A DNA stretch of 17,427 nucleotides, from positions 344-17,770 of the forward strand of contig DAWO01000008.1 of the NCBI GenBank assembly GCA_002509485.1, written 5' to 3'. Shown here in pieces: positions 1-7,662 of this stretch (within the stretch, counting starts at the first letter, position 1; each line of letters begins with the position of its first letter). Under the pieces are notes generated by a model. The model ran no database searches. It worked only from the letters and a program-made list of their open reading frames with translations, and was not told where the DNA came from. The DNA comes from Methanolinea sp. UBA477 (GTDB taxonomy: Archaea > Halobacteriota > Methanomicrobia > Methanomicrobiales > Methanospirillaceae). The translations under genes were made by a program, and so were the position numbers.

Positions 1-117
1 GCTCAGAACGTATCGGATGATGTGAAGATCGGGGTCCACAAAATAGTTTCTGATGCGAAAATCGCAGCACAGAAGACCGGATCCGAATTGAAAAAAAAAG
101 GAGGTGGTGAAAAATGA
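1..117 (+). CDS. C-terminal end of an unidentified charged helical protein (5' truncated by window edge)
   Basis: An open frame enters from the left edge and ends at TGA 115-117, giving the last 38 residues. They are Lys/Asp/Ala-rich with the pattern of an amphipathic helix (for example DDVKIGVHKIVSDAKIAAQK) and end in a Lys/Gly-rich tail. I do not recognise the family. The composition recalls YtxH- or LEA-like stress proteins, but that is only a resemblance. Its stop overlaps the start of the following DUF1328 gene (ATG at 114-116), and the strong GGAGGTG ribosome site of that gene lies inside this coding region at 100-106. The two are therefore very likely co-transcribed and translationally coupled. 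The real start is outside the window. Confidence 0.6.
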   Translation, partial: AQNVSDDVKIGVHKIVSDAKIAAQKTGSELKKKGGGEK

Positions 118-263
118 TTATTGAACTGGCAATACTATTCCTCATACTGGCACTGGTCGCCTATATACTGGGTGCACGGGGAATAGCAGGGTTTTCCATG
201 AACATCGCGAAGTGGCTCGTGATTATCTTCATCATTATTGCCATCGTGGCATTCCTATTGTAG
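114..263 (+). CDS. DUF1328 / YtjA-family small membrane protein
   Basis: This 49-residue protein is almost entirely hydrophobic. It has two membrane segments, about residues 3-20 and 33-49, joined by a short loop with GARGIAGFSMNIAKW. The hydrophobic helix, then a G-x-GGIAG-like turn, then IAK, then a second helix is the layout of the DUF1328/YtjA family, whose members are about 50-60 residues and have no settled function. The start is ATG 114, placed 7 bases after GGAGGTG (100-106); the ATG overlaps the upstream stop. It is too short for many gene callers. It probably sits in the cytoplasmic membrane. In bacteria DUF1328 genes often lie near stress-response genes, but nothing here shows its regulation. 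Confidence 0.8.
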   Translation: MIIELAILFLILALVAYILGARGIAGFSMNIAKWLVIIFIIIAIVAFLL

Positions 264-605
264 GCTGGATCCCCTGAGGGAACAAAGAACAAAACTGGTG
301 ATGGACGATTTCTTGATCCCGTTCTCCAATAACCAGCCTGAACGGGACACCAGAATGGTGAAACTGCAGCAGAAGCTCTCAGGTCAAGGTTCAGGAGTGA
401 GGATGGTGCTGACTGGTTCTGCAGGGTTAGGGGGTACATTTCAACTGTGAAAAAGAACCAACTGCCTGTTATGGCAGCTCCTGTTGATGTATTTTTAGGA
501 AAACCCCTTCATCCCTTCTGGCGCTCACAGATCAGGCCGAACAGTTACCGTATTTGTTAAAGGTTGCCGGGCAGATACTGGATTTGGCATCCGGAGAGAA
601 GAGAT
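264..605. other. Intergenic stretch with no convincing gene
   Basis: This 342-base stretch separates the DUF1328 gene from the hydrogenase protease. Open frames here either overlap the DUF1328 gene in another frame or lack a ribosome site and recognisable protein. A small inverted repeat (CTGCC, six-base loop, GGCAG) lies at 462-477 and is followed by a modest T-rich stretch, ATTTTTAG, near 491. It could form a weak hairpin behind the upstream genes. I could not pick out a clear TATA box for the protease. Confidence 0.6.
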
Positions 606-1067
606 ATGGTCGACATGGTGCTTGGAATCGGAAACGCTCTCAACGGTGATGACGGGGTCGGGTGCTACGTAGCCCGACATCTGGACAGCCCGGAATGGAT
701 CTCCCTGGACTGCGGGACCGTCCCCGAGAACTTTACCGGCATCGTGAGGCGCGAAAGGCCCGATCTCCTCGTACTTGTTGATGCCGCAGACATGCACCTG
801 CCACCCGGTGAATACCGGATCATCCCCGGCGATCTCATCGAGGAGGTGGGGACAGGTACGCATGCCCTTCCGCTCAGCCACCTGATCGATTTTCTTGCTC
901 CCGTCGCCGGAGAGATCCTCTTCATAGGTATCCAGCCCGGTTCTCTCTGGACGGGAGATCCGCTGTCAGAGGAGGTGAAGAGATCGGGAGACGAGATCAT
1001 CAGGATCATCGGTGAGAGGAGCCTGGACTCCATCCGTGTGCTTGAGACTGGAAAAAATATCGATTAG
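606..1067 (+). CDS. HycI/HyaD-type [NiFe]-hydrogenase maturation protease
   Basis: The 153-residue protein opens with MVDMVLGIGNALNGDDGVGC, the N-terminal signature of hydrogenase maturation endopeptidases (G-G-N-x-x-x-x-D-D-G). These enzymes clip the C-terminal tail of the large subunit once nickel is inserted, using carboxylate and His residues to sense nickel. Candidates here are Asp15/16 (GDDG), Asp59 in LLVLVDA and His86 in GTHALPL. Length matches the family (about 150-165). I chose ATG 606 because GGAG lies 9 bases upstream (593-596); TTG 564 would add 14 residues that do not fit the family, and ATG 615 is a possible alternative. The gene converges with the mbh operon, which contains a large subunit with a cleavable tail, so MbhL is its likely substrate. 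The pairing is inferred from position. Confidence 0.88.
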   Translation: MVDMVLGIGNALNGDDGVGCYVARHLDSPEWISLDCGTVPENFTGIVRRERPDLLVLVDAADMHLPPGEYRIIPGDLIEEVGTGTHALPLSHLIDFLAPVAGEILFIGIQPGSLWTGDPLSEEVKRSGDEIIRIIGERSLDSIRVLETGKNID

Positions 1068-1115
1068 GGTTCACGCCCGTTTCTTAGGGCAATCAACAGT
1101 TCATCCAGTGCTGCC

Positions 1116-1123
1116 AAAAAAAA
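1116..1123 (-). terminator. Oligo-T tract behind the mbh operon
   Basis: On the minus strand there is a run of eight T (plus-strand A at 1116-1123) about 80 bases beyond the mbhN stop. A shorter run of six T lies closer, at 1187-1182. Archaeal RNA polymerase commonly stops at U-runs without a strong hairpin, so one or both may end the mbh transcript. This is inferred from sequence only. Confidence 0.4.
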
Positions 1124-1200
1124 TCCGAAGTGAATTCGATTCTGATTTCTGATACATACAATTGTTCACCGGACTTTTCCCAAAAAAGATACCGGGAGAA

Positions 1201-1605
1201 TTATTCCACGATCAGGTTCTCCTCGTAGCGGTCCTCTGTTGCCAGGAGGAACTCGTCAGTCATGCGAAGACCGCCCTTCGGGCACATGTCTGTACACTGC
1301 GAACAGAAGATGCACTGGTCAACCCATATCCGTATCCGTTTCGTCTCAGGGAGCAGTTCGATCGCGTGGGAGGGACAGACCTTGACGCAGAGACCGCACC
1401 CGATGCATCCGTCCTTCTGGTACTCGATCTTCCCCCGGAACTTCGGCGGGGTCTTAACAGGCGGTGTCAGGTGCGCCTTTCCGGAAGCGACGGAGTGTAA
1501 GAATTCCGTCACTGAAGGTGGAAGGTACTTTGCCGGAAAGAGGTTCGTAGCCGGTTTGCGCATGAGCTGGCGGAGCAGTTCAGGGATCATGGGCAGCGAA
1601 CTCAT
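1201..1605 (-). CDS. mbhN: Mbh hydrogenase subunit N, 2x[4Fe-4S] ferredoxin-like (NuoI family)
   Basis: This 134-residue polyferredoxin subunit relays electrons between ferredoxin and the small subunit. Two classic cluster motifs are visible: C-x2-C-x2-C-x3-CP with Cys67, 70, 73 and 77, and the same pattern with Cys98, 101, 104 and 108. Together they bind two [4Fe-4S] clusters, as in NuoI, EchF and Pyrococcus MbhN. The first 60 residues lack clusters and probably dock on MbhM/MbhJ. The start ATG (1605-1603) overlaps the mbhM stop in ATGA, and GGGGTGAT sits just upstream. It is the last gene of the operon, matching the order known in Pyrococcus furiosus. Confidence 0.93.
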   Translation of the reverse strand: MSSLPMIPELLRQLMRKPATNLFPAKYLPPSVTEFLHSVASGKAHLTPPVKTPPKFRGKIEYQKDGCIGCGLCVKVCPSHAIELLPETKRIRIWVDQCIFCSQCTDMCPKGGLRMTDEFLLATEDRYEENLIVE

Positions 1606-2621
1606 ATGATCACCCCTGCTGCAGGAAGCGCAGCATCAGCCATCAGGAGCAGGAGGCCGACGAGTCCGATGAGCCCGAGATATATCCAGAAGACCGATAC
1701 AACCTGGTTAATCTGGAACCGTGCCATAGCAACGCGTACGAGCGAGACCGAGAAGAACATGACAAGGATCACCTTCCCAAGGAAGAAGAGGAGGTCGGCA
1801 ACAAGCGCCACCCCCTCCGGAAGCAAAACGAGCGACGAGATGTTCCAGGGGATGAAGATCGCGACCACGATGGCTGCCATGACAAGCGTCTTTACCCCCT
1901 GAGAGAGGGAGAACATCGCGAGGTTTTTCCCTGAATACTCTACAAGCAGCCCTCCTGCAAGCTCGGTCTCGGCCTCCTGCGTATCGAACGGAATCCTCGA
2001 TAGCTCGGCAGGGGTGACCGCGGCCATGACCAGCAGGAGCAGGAGTCCCCCGACGATGCCGAGCGGCCCTGCCACAGACCAGATGGGATGTGCGGCGATA
2101 CTGCCAAGCGTGAACGGGTCCTGTATGCCTGCGGCTGCAAGCCTCCAGGCCACCGCCACTACGACGATTGCCAGCGGGAACTCGTATGCGATCATGGTCA
2201 CCATCTCTCTCTGGGCACCGATCGAGGCATACGGCGACCCGGAGGCAAAACCCCCGGCCACCATGCAGAGCGCAGGGATGGTGAGGAGGTACATCACCAG
2301 TATCAGGTCGCCGTATGCTCCGAGTGGGGGATAAATGCTCCCTATCGGAAGGTAGAGGAGGATGACGATGCTCGATGCCAGCGCGACAACAGGCGCCAGG
2401 TTGAATATCCATGCGATGGCGTTGTCGGGAACGACATTCTCCTTGATCAGCAGCTTCCGGAGATCGATGAAGGGCTGCCTGATCGGTGGGCCGACCCTGG
2501 CCTGCATGTGCGCTGCCAGTTTCCGGTCGATCCCGAGAAGAAAGAGCCCCACCACGATCCCGTAGACTGTGACAATGACCGCCGAGAGCACGATCAGTGC
2601 CAGCTCCCATGAGCCGATCAT
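1602..2621 (-). CDS. mbhM: Mbh hydrogenase membrane-anchor subunit M (NuoH/EchB/HycD family)
   Basis: This 339-residue, roughly eight-helix membrane protein corresponds to complex I subunit NuoH, the piece that joins the soluble electron-transfer arm to the ion-pumping membrane arm. Family signatures seen are IDRKLAAHMQARVGPP (31-46), GSPYASIGAQREM with Glu139 (128-140) and PFDTQEAETELAGGLLVEYS (211-230); the acidic loops lie in the cavity thought to pass conformational change into ion channels. The length is normal for the family. Its ATG (2621) overlaps the mbhL stop in ATGA, with AGGAGG upstream. It is membrane-bound and acts with MbhJ, L and N. Confidence 0.94.
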   Translation of the reverse strand: MIGSWELALIVLSAVIVTVYGIVVGLFLLGIDRKLAAHMQARVGPPIRQPFIDLRKLLIKENVVPDNAIAWIFNLAPVVALASSIVILLYLPIGSIYPPLGAYGDLILVMYLLTIPALCMVAGGFASGSPYASIGAQREMVTMIAYEFPLAIVVVAVAWRLAAAGIQDPFTLGSIAAHPIWSVAGPLGIVGGLLLLLVMAAVTPAELSRIPFDTQEAETELAGGLLVEYSGKNLAMFSLSQGVKTLVMAAIVVAIFIPWNISSLVLLPEGVALVADLLFFLGKVILVMFFSVSLVRVAMARFQINQVVSVFWIYLGLIGLVGLLLLMADAALPAAGVII

Positions 2622-3850
2622 GCCTGCAGCCTCCTTGTCGCTTCAACCGACAGGCGGTGCAGCTCTTCCTTTGTCAATATGTTTCTCCTGCCACCCCTGA
2701 TCACTGCAACCCTGTCGGTGCAGGAGAGGCAGGGGTCGATGGACGCGACGATTATCGGAATATCGGCGATCTGTTCCCCCCGAAGCATCGGTATCCACGA
2801 CATCAGGTTGCTGTACGACGACGCCTTGACCTTCCAGCTCGTTGGAGACTCCTTTCCATCCATCCGGACATAGTGAAGACATTCGCCGCGGGGCGCCTCT
2901 ACCCTCCCGATCGCCTCGCCATGGGCCTTCTTGCAGACAGCAAGGAGCTTGGCGATCTTCGGCTCGGCCGTGATCTCTCCCGCCGGCATCTCGGAGAGGC
3001 ACTGCCTGATGATGCCGCAGGACTGTCCCACCTCGAGGAGCCTGACCACTATGCGGTCATACACATCTCCCCGGGTCTCACCGGCATACTGATCGGGAAG
3101 GATTGCCCGGACGTCGAGGTCGCCGTATGCCGCATAGGGATAGTCCTGCCGGAGGTCCATGTTCACCCCGGACGCCCGTGAAGTGGGGCCGACCGTGCAC
3201 AGGTGGACTGCATCATCGTATGTAAGGATGCCGCGGTCCCGGCACCGCATGTGGATGGACCTGTCGTCCAGGAAAAGATCGAGCAGGCTGGAGAGGAGCC
3301 CCTCATACGTCGTCAGGCACTCCTCGATGAGCGGATGCTGCTCGGGGGTGATGTCCCTCCTGACACCCCCCACCTGCACTATCCCGTAATTGACCCGGTT
3401 CCCCGTGATATTCTCGATGACGTCCATGGCCTGCTCCCGCACCCTCCAGGTGAGGTGGAGCAGCGAGTCGAATCCGAGCTCGTGCGCCGCCACACCCGCC
3501 CAGAGGAGGTGCGACTGGACACGCTCCAATTCGTGGACAATCACCCGGATGTAATCAGCCCGCTCGGGAACCTCGATCTCTGCTATCTGCTCGACTGCGA
3601 GACAGAAAGAGAGCGTGTGGACGACCCCGCATATACCGCATATCCGATCGGTGAGGTGCACGATCTGGACCGGGTTCCTCCTCATCCCCATCCACTCTAT
3701 CCCGCGGTGGGTCTGGCCCGGAGCAAAGTCGACATCCTTTATCGTCTCCCCCTCCATCTGGAACGTGAACATCACAGGTTCCTTGAGAGCCGGGTGCGTC
3801 GGGCCAATAGGGAGAGTATACGGCGCTTTCTTGCCTTCACCTTCGCTCAT
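2618..3850 (-). CDS. mbhL: Mbh [NiFe]-hydrogenase large (catalytic) subunit L
   Basis: This 410-residue subunit carries the NiFe site where protons are reduced or H2 is split. The N-terminal motif DRICGICGVVH supplies Cys71 and Cys74 with His78. The C-terminal motif DPCLSCTDR supplies Cys374 and Cys377. All four ligands are present, unlike the related MbsL sulfur reductase subunit, which lacks a complete set. About 30 residues follow CTDR, the kind of tail removed by a maturation protease such as the one at 606-1067. I start at ATG 3850 because the frame upstream lies inside mbhK, because this ATG overlaps the mbhK stop (ATGA), and because GGAGGG lies just before it. It is related to NuoD and EchE and sits on the cytoplasmic face. 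Confidence 0.95.
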   Translation of the reverse strand: MSEGEGKKAPYTLPIGPTHPALKEPVMFTFQMEGETIKDVDFAPGQTHRGIEWMGMRRNPVQIVHLTDRICGICGVVHTLSFCLAVEQIAEIEVPERADYIRVIVHELERVQSHLLWAGVAAHELGFDSLLHLTWRVREQAMDVIENITGNRVNYGIVQVGGVRRDITPEQHPLIEECLTTYEGLLSSLLDLFLDDRSIHMRCRDRGILTYDDAVHLCTVGPTSRASGVNMDLRQDYPYAAYGDLDVRAILPDQYAGETRGDVYDRIVVRLLEVGQSCGIIRQCLSEMPAGEITAEPKIAKLLAVCKKAHGEAIGRVEAPRGECLHYVRMDGKESPTSWKVKASSYSNLMSWIPMLRGEQIADIPIIVASIDPCLSCTDRVAVIRGGRRNILTKEELHRLSVEATRRLQA

Positions 3851-4494
3851 TGTGATCCCTCCTCTTCTCCTTTGCCGCGGGGCTCTGCCGGTTTTTCCTC
3901 CCCGCCCTCGATCTCGCATGCCTCCTTCTCTTCGACAGGCGGGGCCGGCCGGTCTGTAGGCCTCTTTGATGCCCAGAGATCCCTGATCATGGAGTCAGGG
4001 ATTCCCGTCTCGTCCCGCCGCCACGGATACACGCCCTCTGGGAAGTCCCGGGGAAGGAAGAGCCGCCGGCCGTCCGGTATGCCGGTAACCGTGACTCCGA
4101 AGAATTCCTGTTTCTCGCGTTCGCCGAACACAGCGCCCGGGATCAGGTCAGAGATCGTGGGTACAAAGAGATCGTCCTTCGGGAGGGTTACTGCGAGAGT
4201 GACCATGTATTCACTCCTGATCTCTCCGTACTGGATTGAGAAGATATACACGAGCCGGATGGAATCCCCTAGGTCGTTTCCCGCGATCACCGAAAGGTGG
4301 GGGTAGCGGATCTCGATCAGGGCCTGGATGGCGGGCCTGAGCAGCTCGCGGTCCAGTTCGATCCAGATCGTATAGTGCGGAATTTTCTTCTTTCCCTCGC
4401 GCTTCTCCCTTATGGACGCTTCCTGTATCCCGGTCCCGAACTTTGCGGAAAACCGGTCAACCACCTCTTCGGGCGTGAGGATAGTCCCTGTCAT
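3847..4494 (-). CDS. mbhK: Mbh hydrogenase subunit K (NuoC / 30-kDa family) with charged C-terminal tail
   Basis: This 215-residue soluble subunit corresponds to NuoC and EchD, a structural partner that holds the small and large subunits together. The family signature spans about residues 126-162, including REKQEFFGV, a DGRRLFLPRDFPEGVYPWRRDE-like block and the preceding L-x-P-G-A-x-FGERE. After about residue 175 the protein turns into a Pro/Glu/Lys-rich low-complexity tail of roughly 40 residues that I would not expect in a minimal NuoC-like protein. The gene overlaps mbhJ at its start and mbhL at its end (both ATGA), with GGAGGG before its ATG. The tail encodes the mbhL ribosome site near its end, which may partly explain it. 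Confidence 0.9.
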   Translation of the reverse strand: MTGTILTPEEVVDRFSAKFGTGIQEASIREKREGKKKIPHYTIWIELDRELLRPAIQALIEIRYPHLSVIAGNDLGDSIRLVYIFSIQYGEIRSEYMVTLAVTLPKDDLFVPTISDLIPGAVFGEREKQEFFGVTVTGIPDGRRLFLPRDFPEGVYPWRRDETGIPDSMIRDLWASKRPTDRPAPPVEEKEACEIEGGEEKPAEPRGKGEEEGSQ

Positions 4495-4925
4495 GGCTTT
4501 CCCTCCTGGAGCCGTTCAAGTTTTGTCAATGCTGTAACCACCCCGTGAATTATAGCCTCGGGGCGTGGCGGGCATCCTGGAACGTACACGTCGACCGGTA
4601 TCACCTCGTCCACGGGGCCTTCCAGGTTATATGAGTCATAGAAGACACCACCCGAGATCCCGCACGTTCCCACGCACATCACGACTTTCGGTTCAGGTAT
4701 CTGTGCATAGACCCGAAGGAGCCTGTCTTTCATCTTTTTTACGACCGGGCCGGTGATTATGAGCACGTCTGCGTGCCGCGGTGTCCCAACGAGCTTGATG
4801 CCGAACCGTTCCGGGTCGTACCGGGGCGTGATAACTGCAACTATCTCGATCTCACACCCGTTGCATGATCCGGAATTGAAATGAAACGCCCACAACGAGC
4901 GGTTGAAGGATCTTGTCAGTTTCAT
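4491..4925 (-). CDS. mbhJ: Mbh [NiFe]-hydrogenase small subunit J (NuoB family)
   Basis: This 144-residue subunit holds the single [4Fe-4S] cluster next to the NiFe site. The expected ligands are visible: CNGC (Cys21 and Cys24), Cys88 in VGTCGISGG and Cys118 in VPGCPPRPE. It is short, as in Ech and Mbh enzymes, and lacks the extra clusters of uptake hydrogenase small subunits. It partners with MbhL and passes electrons to or from MbhN. Its start overlaps the mbhI stop (ATGA) and has GGTGGTGA upstream. Confidence 0.95.
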   Translation of the reverse strand: MKLTRSFNRSLWAFHFNSGSCNGCEIEIVAVITPRYDPERFGIKLVGTPRHADVLIITGPVVKKMKDRLLRVYAQIPEPKVVMCVGTCGISGGVFYDSYNLEGPVDEVIPVDVYVPGCPPRPEAIIHGVVTALTKLERLQEGKP

Positions 4926-5269
4926 GCTGTCACCACCACCACGACCATGATTATTGCGGTCACGCCCAGGTACCAGAGCAGATAGTCGTTCAGCCTCCCG
5001 GTGTGCAGGGGGACAAGGCGGCTGTAATAGCCCTTCAGCGCCTCCGTATATCCCCAGTACAGGTTTCCTCCCGGAATGTGGACCCCTGACTTCTCTGGCT
5101 CGGGGTTTCCTGATATGAACGGGGTTGTCTGGAGAGTTCCCTTCTTGTACCCGCTCTCGCCCCTGCTCCAGATCAGGTATACGATGACGACAACCACGAC
5201 GATCGCGATGAGCCAGACCAGCGGGTTCCAGTAGCCGCTGCCCGTATACAGGCTGGCAATCAGGTCCAT
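4922..5269 (-). CDS. mbhI: Mbh hydrogenase subunit I, two-helix membrane protein
   Basis: This 115-residue protein has two membrane segments, about residues 17-35 and 96-114, separated by a polar loop of about 60 residues with conserved-looking PFISGN and GGNLYWGYTEALKGYY. It occupies the slot of MbhI in the Pyrococcus operon, between the antiporter-like MbhH and the small subunit MbhJ, and length and topology fit. It probably helps join the ion-translocating and hydrogenase modules. I start at ATG 5269, one base after the mbhH stop (TGAGATG) and behind GGGGGTG. The frame is open further upstream, but that part lies inside mbhH. Confidence 0.85.
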   Translation of the reverse strand: MDLIASLYTGSGYWNPLVWLIAIVVVVVIVYLIWSRGESGYKKGTLQTTPFISGNPEPEKSGVHIPGGNLYWGYTEALKGYYSRLVPLHTGRLNDYLLWYLGVTAIIMVVVVVTA

Positions 5270-5270
5270 C

Positions 5271-6845
5271 TCACACACCCCCCATGACTGCCGAAATATA
5301 TGCCCCCTGGTTGACAAGTGCCTGCGCAGCAGGCTCAATCAGGTGATCCACGACCACTCCAGGGAACAGCCCGAAGAGTACAACAACTACGGCAAGTATT
5401 CCCATCCCGATCAGCATCGGGGCAGGAGCTTCTTTGACATCCGCATACTCGGGAAGCCTCGGCCCCATGAATATCGAGTGGAAGACCTTGACGAAGGATG
5501 CGAGCGTCAGGATGCTCACCACCATGGCGATGATGGAGAGGATCGGGTTGAACATGAATACCGACTCGTATATCATCAGTTTCGAGGCGAAGCCGTTAAA
5601 CGGCGGTATCCCGGCGATGGCGAGGGCACCGATCACAAAGAAGACCATCGTGTATTTCATGTTGTGCCCGAGTCCTCCCATCCTGTTCAGGTTCCTCGTC
5701 CCGATACGGTAGAATATGGCTCCCGCGGTAAGGAAGAGGAGCCCCTTGTACATCGCGTGGTTGATGATATGGAATATCCCGCCCTCCATGGCAACATATC
5801 CGAAAGCGTCGAGGAGCGACTGGTTGCCGAGCACTGCGAGTCCCACGCCGACACCGAGCAGCATGTAGCCTGTCTGCGAGATGGCATGGTATGCCATCAG
5901 TCGTTTCACGTCCTTCTGCGGAATTGCCATGGTGACGCCGACCACCATCGAGAGCACTCCGAGCACGATGATTATCCATCCCACGGTGGCGGCGTTCAAT
6001 GTCACGTTGTACAGGGTAAAGACAACCCGGAAGAGGCCGTACAGGCTCGCCTGGCTTGCCACGACCAGCATCGCCGTGATCGAGGATGGCGCCATCGAGT
6101 ACGCGTCAGGTGTCCAGAAATGCATGGGAACGGCACCGCACTTCATCCCGAGTGCCGCGATCATCAGCACGAGCGCCACCTGGTCAAGCAGCGTAAACTG
6201 CATCCTGGACGCGATGACGGCGATATTGAGGGCATCGTATTCACCGTAAAAGATGCCTATCGCGACAAGGATCACCATGGCGCCTATGGTGGAGAGCACG
6301 AAATACTTGACCGCCGCTTCCACGGCGACTCCGCGGTCGATCCGGTAGGCGATGAGCCCTGCGGAAGCTATCGAGAGTATCTCCAGGAAGACAAAGAAGT
6401 TGAAGAGGTCCCCCGTGGATACCATGCCCATCACGCCGGCGATCATCAGCAGGTAGAGCGTGTAATAACTCTCGAGACCGGTATGGCGCCTGTCGCTCGC
6501 TATCGAATAGAGAATTACGGCAAGACCCGTGACTCCGCCGATTATCTGCATCAGGGCACTCATTGCGTCGACAGTGAAGACTATCCTGACAGGGATTCCC
6601 CCCGAGTCGGGTGGAATTGACATGCCCGCGGCTGATGCGCCGAACGTGTAGACCACGGTCCCGCCTGATAAGACCTCTCCGGCCAGGAGGAGTGCCATCG
6701 CCGCCGTGAGGACCATCGCCCCCACCACCCAGATATTCCTGACTGCGGGCGAGATCCGCCCGATGAACGGGCAGGCAAATGCCGCGATAAGCGGGATCAT
6801 GACGAGGAGTGCCGGTGAGTTGGCGATGATCGCATCGGTGATCAT
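5271..6845 (-). CDS. mbhH: Mbh hydrogenase subunit H, large antiporter-like proton/sodium channel (MnhD/NuoN-like)
   Basis: This 524-residue protein has about 14 membrane helices and is the main ion-translocating subunit, homologous to MrpD and complex I NuoL/M/N. Family landmarks include Glu155 in the helix FFVFLEILSIAS, Lys235 in GMKCGAVPMHFWTPDA (the K-x4-P-x-H-x-W-x-PDA motif), and the later blocks MAYHAISQTGYMLLG and NHAMYKGLLFLTAGA with channel Lys/His residues. The length is typical. There is one such subunit, as in Mbh; Mbs complexes carry two. Its ATG (6845) overlaps the mbhG stop in ATGA, with GGAGG upstream. Whether it moves H+ or Na+ cannot be read from the sequence. Confidence 0.94.
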   Translation of the reverse strand: MITDAIIANSPALLVMIPLIAAFACPFIGRISPAVRNIWVVGAMVLTAAMALLLAGEVLSGGTVVYTFGASAAGMSIPPDSGGIPVRIVFTVDAMSALMQIIGGVTGLAVILYSIASDRRHTGLESYYTLYLLMIAGVMGMVSTGDLFNFFVFLEILSIASAGLIAYRIDRGVAVEAAVKYFVLSTIGAMVILVAIGIFYGEYDALNIAVIASRMQFTLLDQVALVLMIAALGMKCGAVPMHFWTPDAYSMAPSSITAMLVVASQASLYGLFRVVFTLYNVTLNAATVGWIIIVLGVLSMVVGVTMAIPQKDVKRLMAYHAISQTGYMLLGVGVGLAVLGNQSLLDAFGYVAMEGGIFHIINHAMYKGLLFLTAGAIFYRIGTRNLNRMGGLGHNMKYTMVFFVIGALAIAGIPPFNGFASKLMIYESVFMFNPILSIIAMVVSILTLASFVKVFHSIFMGPRLPEYADVKEAPAPMLIGMGILAVVVVLFGLFPGVVVDHLIEPAAQALVNQGAYISAVMGGV

Positions 6846-7192
6846 TCCTTCAGCCTCCGTATCTTATCGGTATCGACTGTCCCGTAATGCTTCCAGATAA
6901 GGACCGCCAGAGAGAGGAGCAGCGCGCTCGTTGCGACCCCGATGACGATGGACGTGAGTGTCAGCGCCTGGGGGGTCGCCATGACCATCTCGGTGGAGGG
7001 AGCATCGGTAAAGATCGGTGCCACCGCACCGTCCCGGTAGCCGAGAGTGACCAGGAAGAGGTTTACGGCAGACTCGAATATGGTGATCCCGAGGAATATC
7101 TTGATGAGGTTTCTCTTGATTGCCGCGGTCGCAAGACCGATGACGGCCAGCGCGACGATGACAAGGTAGGTTACGCTGAAACTTGCGAGCAT
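6842..7192 (-). CDS. mbhG: Mbh hydrogenase subunit G (MnhC/NuoK-like)
   Basis: This 116-residue protein has three membrane helices of the MrpC/NuoK family. The helix carrying KIFLGITIFESAVNLFLVTLGY, with an acidic residue inside the membrane, and the following AVAPIFTD loop with DAPSTEMVMATPQALTLTSIVIG match the family well, including the PQALxLTxIVIG signature. It forms part of the antiporter-like module next to MbhH. Its ATG at 7192 lies two bases after the mbhF stop and is preceded by GGAGG. The size agrees with MnhC proteins. Confidence 0.93.
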   Translation of the reverse strand: MLASFSVTYLVIVALAVIGLATAAIKRNLIKIFLGITIFESAVNLFLVTLGYRDGAVAPIFTDAPSTEMVMATPQALTLTSIVIGVATSALLLSLAVLIWKHYGTVDTDKIRRLKE

Positions 7193-7194
7193 CT

Positions 7195-7662
7195 TCAGGC
7201 CTCCTTCCTGTCCAGTCCCGAGAGCATGGAGAGGATGATCACGGTCAGTCCTCCCCAGACCTCGATTCCCACTGCGATATTCATGATCGGGATGAGCCCG
7301 GCGGTGTTCAGGTCCCCGTGATTCGGACCAAACGGCACGGAAAGCCCAAAGATCGAGCCGCTGTTTGCCAGGAAATTATAGAAGAACGGCAGGCCAAGGG
7401 TAATAGCGATTGCTGCCGCCCCGATGAAGAGAAGAAGCCCGAGCGATTCCTGGGCCTTGAAGACAACCTTCTGCAGCATGCCGGTGACGGCCTCGTACGA
7501 GTTGGCAACGATCACGAGTACAACACCCGTGGCAATAACAGCCCCGCCCTGGAACCCGCCGCCGGGCGTCAGATGGCCGTGCAGCACGATGTAGAGGCCG
7601 AAGATCAGCACGAACGGGTAGAGGATGTTTGCACCTGTCCGGACGATCTTACTCATCTTCAT
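7195..7662 (-). CDS. mbhF: Mbh hydrogenase subunit F (MnhB-like)
   Basis: This 155-residue protein has about four membrane helices and belongs to the MrpB family. The hallmark HGHLTPGGGFQGG is present near residues 26-40, followed by helices with the Gly-rich, Ala-rich pattern of MnhB. It is part of the ion-translocating module. I start at ATG 7662 because GGAGGG lies about 8 bases upstream; a second ATG two codons later (7656) is possible. The start region overlaps the end of mbhE by 14 bases, in another frame, so a longer frame running to 7917 is only the shadow of mbhE. Confidence 0.9.
   Translation of the reverse strand: MKMSKIVRTGANILYPFVLIFGLYIVLHGHLTPGGGFQGGAVIATGVVLVIVANSYEAVTGMLQKVVFKAQESLGLLLFIGAAAIAITLGLPFFYNFLANSGSIFGLSVPFGPNHGDLNTAGLIPIMNIAVGIEVWGGLTVIILSMLSGLDRKEA

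Noticed and set aside
238..450. Short plus-strand frame after the DUF1328 gene
   Set aside because: It begins with TTG inside the DUF1328 gene, has no ribosome site of its own and gives a composition unlike a real protein.
2618..3919. Longer MbhL starting 23 codons upstream
   Set aside because: The extra N-terminal residues are Arg/Gly-rich, lie inside mbhK and do not fit the family; ATG 3850 has a good ribosome site and ATGA coupling.
3203..4306. Long plus-strand frame opposite mbhL and mbhK
   Set aside because: It crosses the boundary of two well-supported genes, has no ribosome site and no recognisable protein.
1201..5269. Mbs (sulfane sulfur reductase) instead of hydrogenase
   Set aside because: All four NiFe-ligand Cys of MbhL are present and there is only one MnhD-like subunit.
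5343..6620. Long open frame on the plus strand opposite mbhH (425 codons)
   Set aside because: The translation is rich in His, Asp, Glu and Arg with no domain, the usual antisense shadow of a membrane protein gene in GC-rich DNA. mbhH on the other strand is unmistakable.
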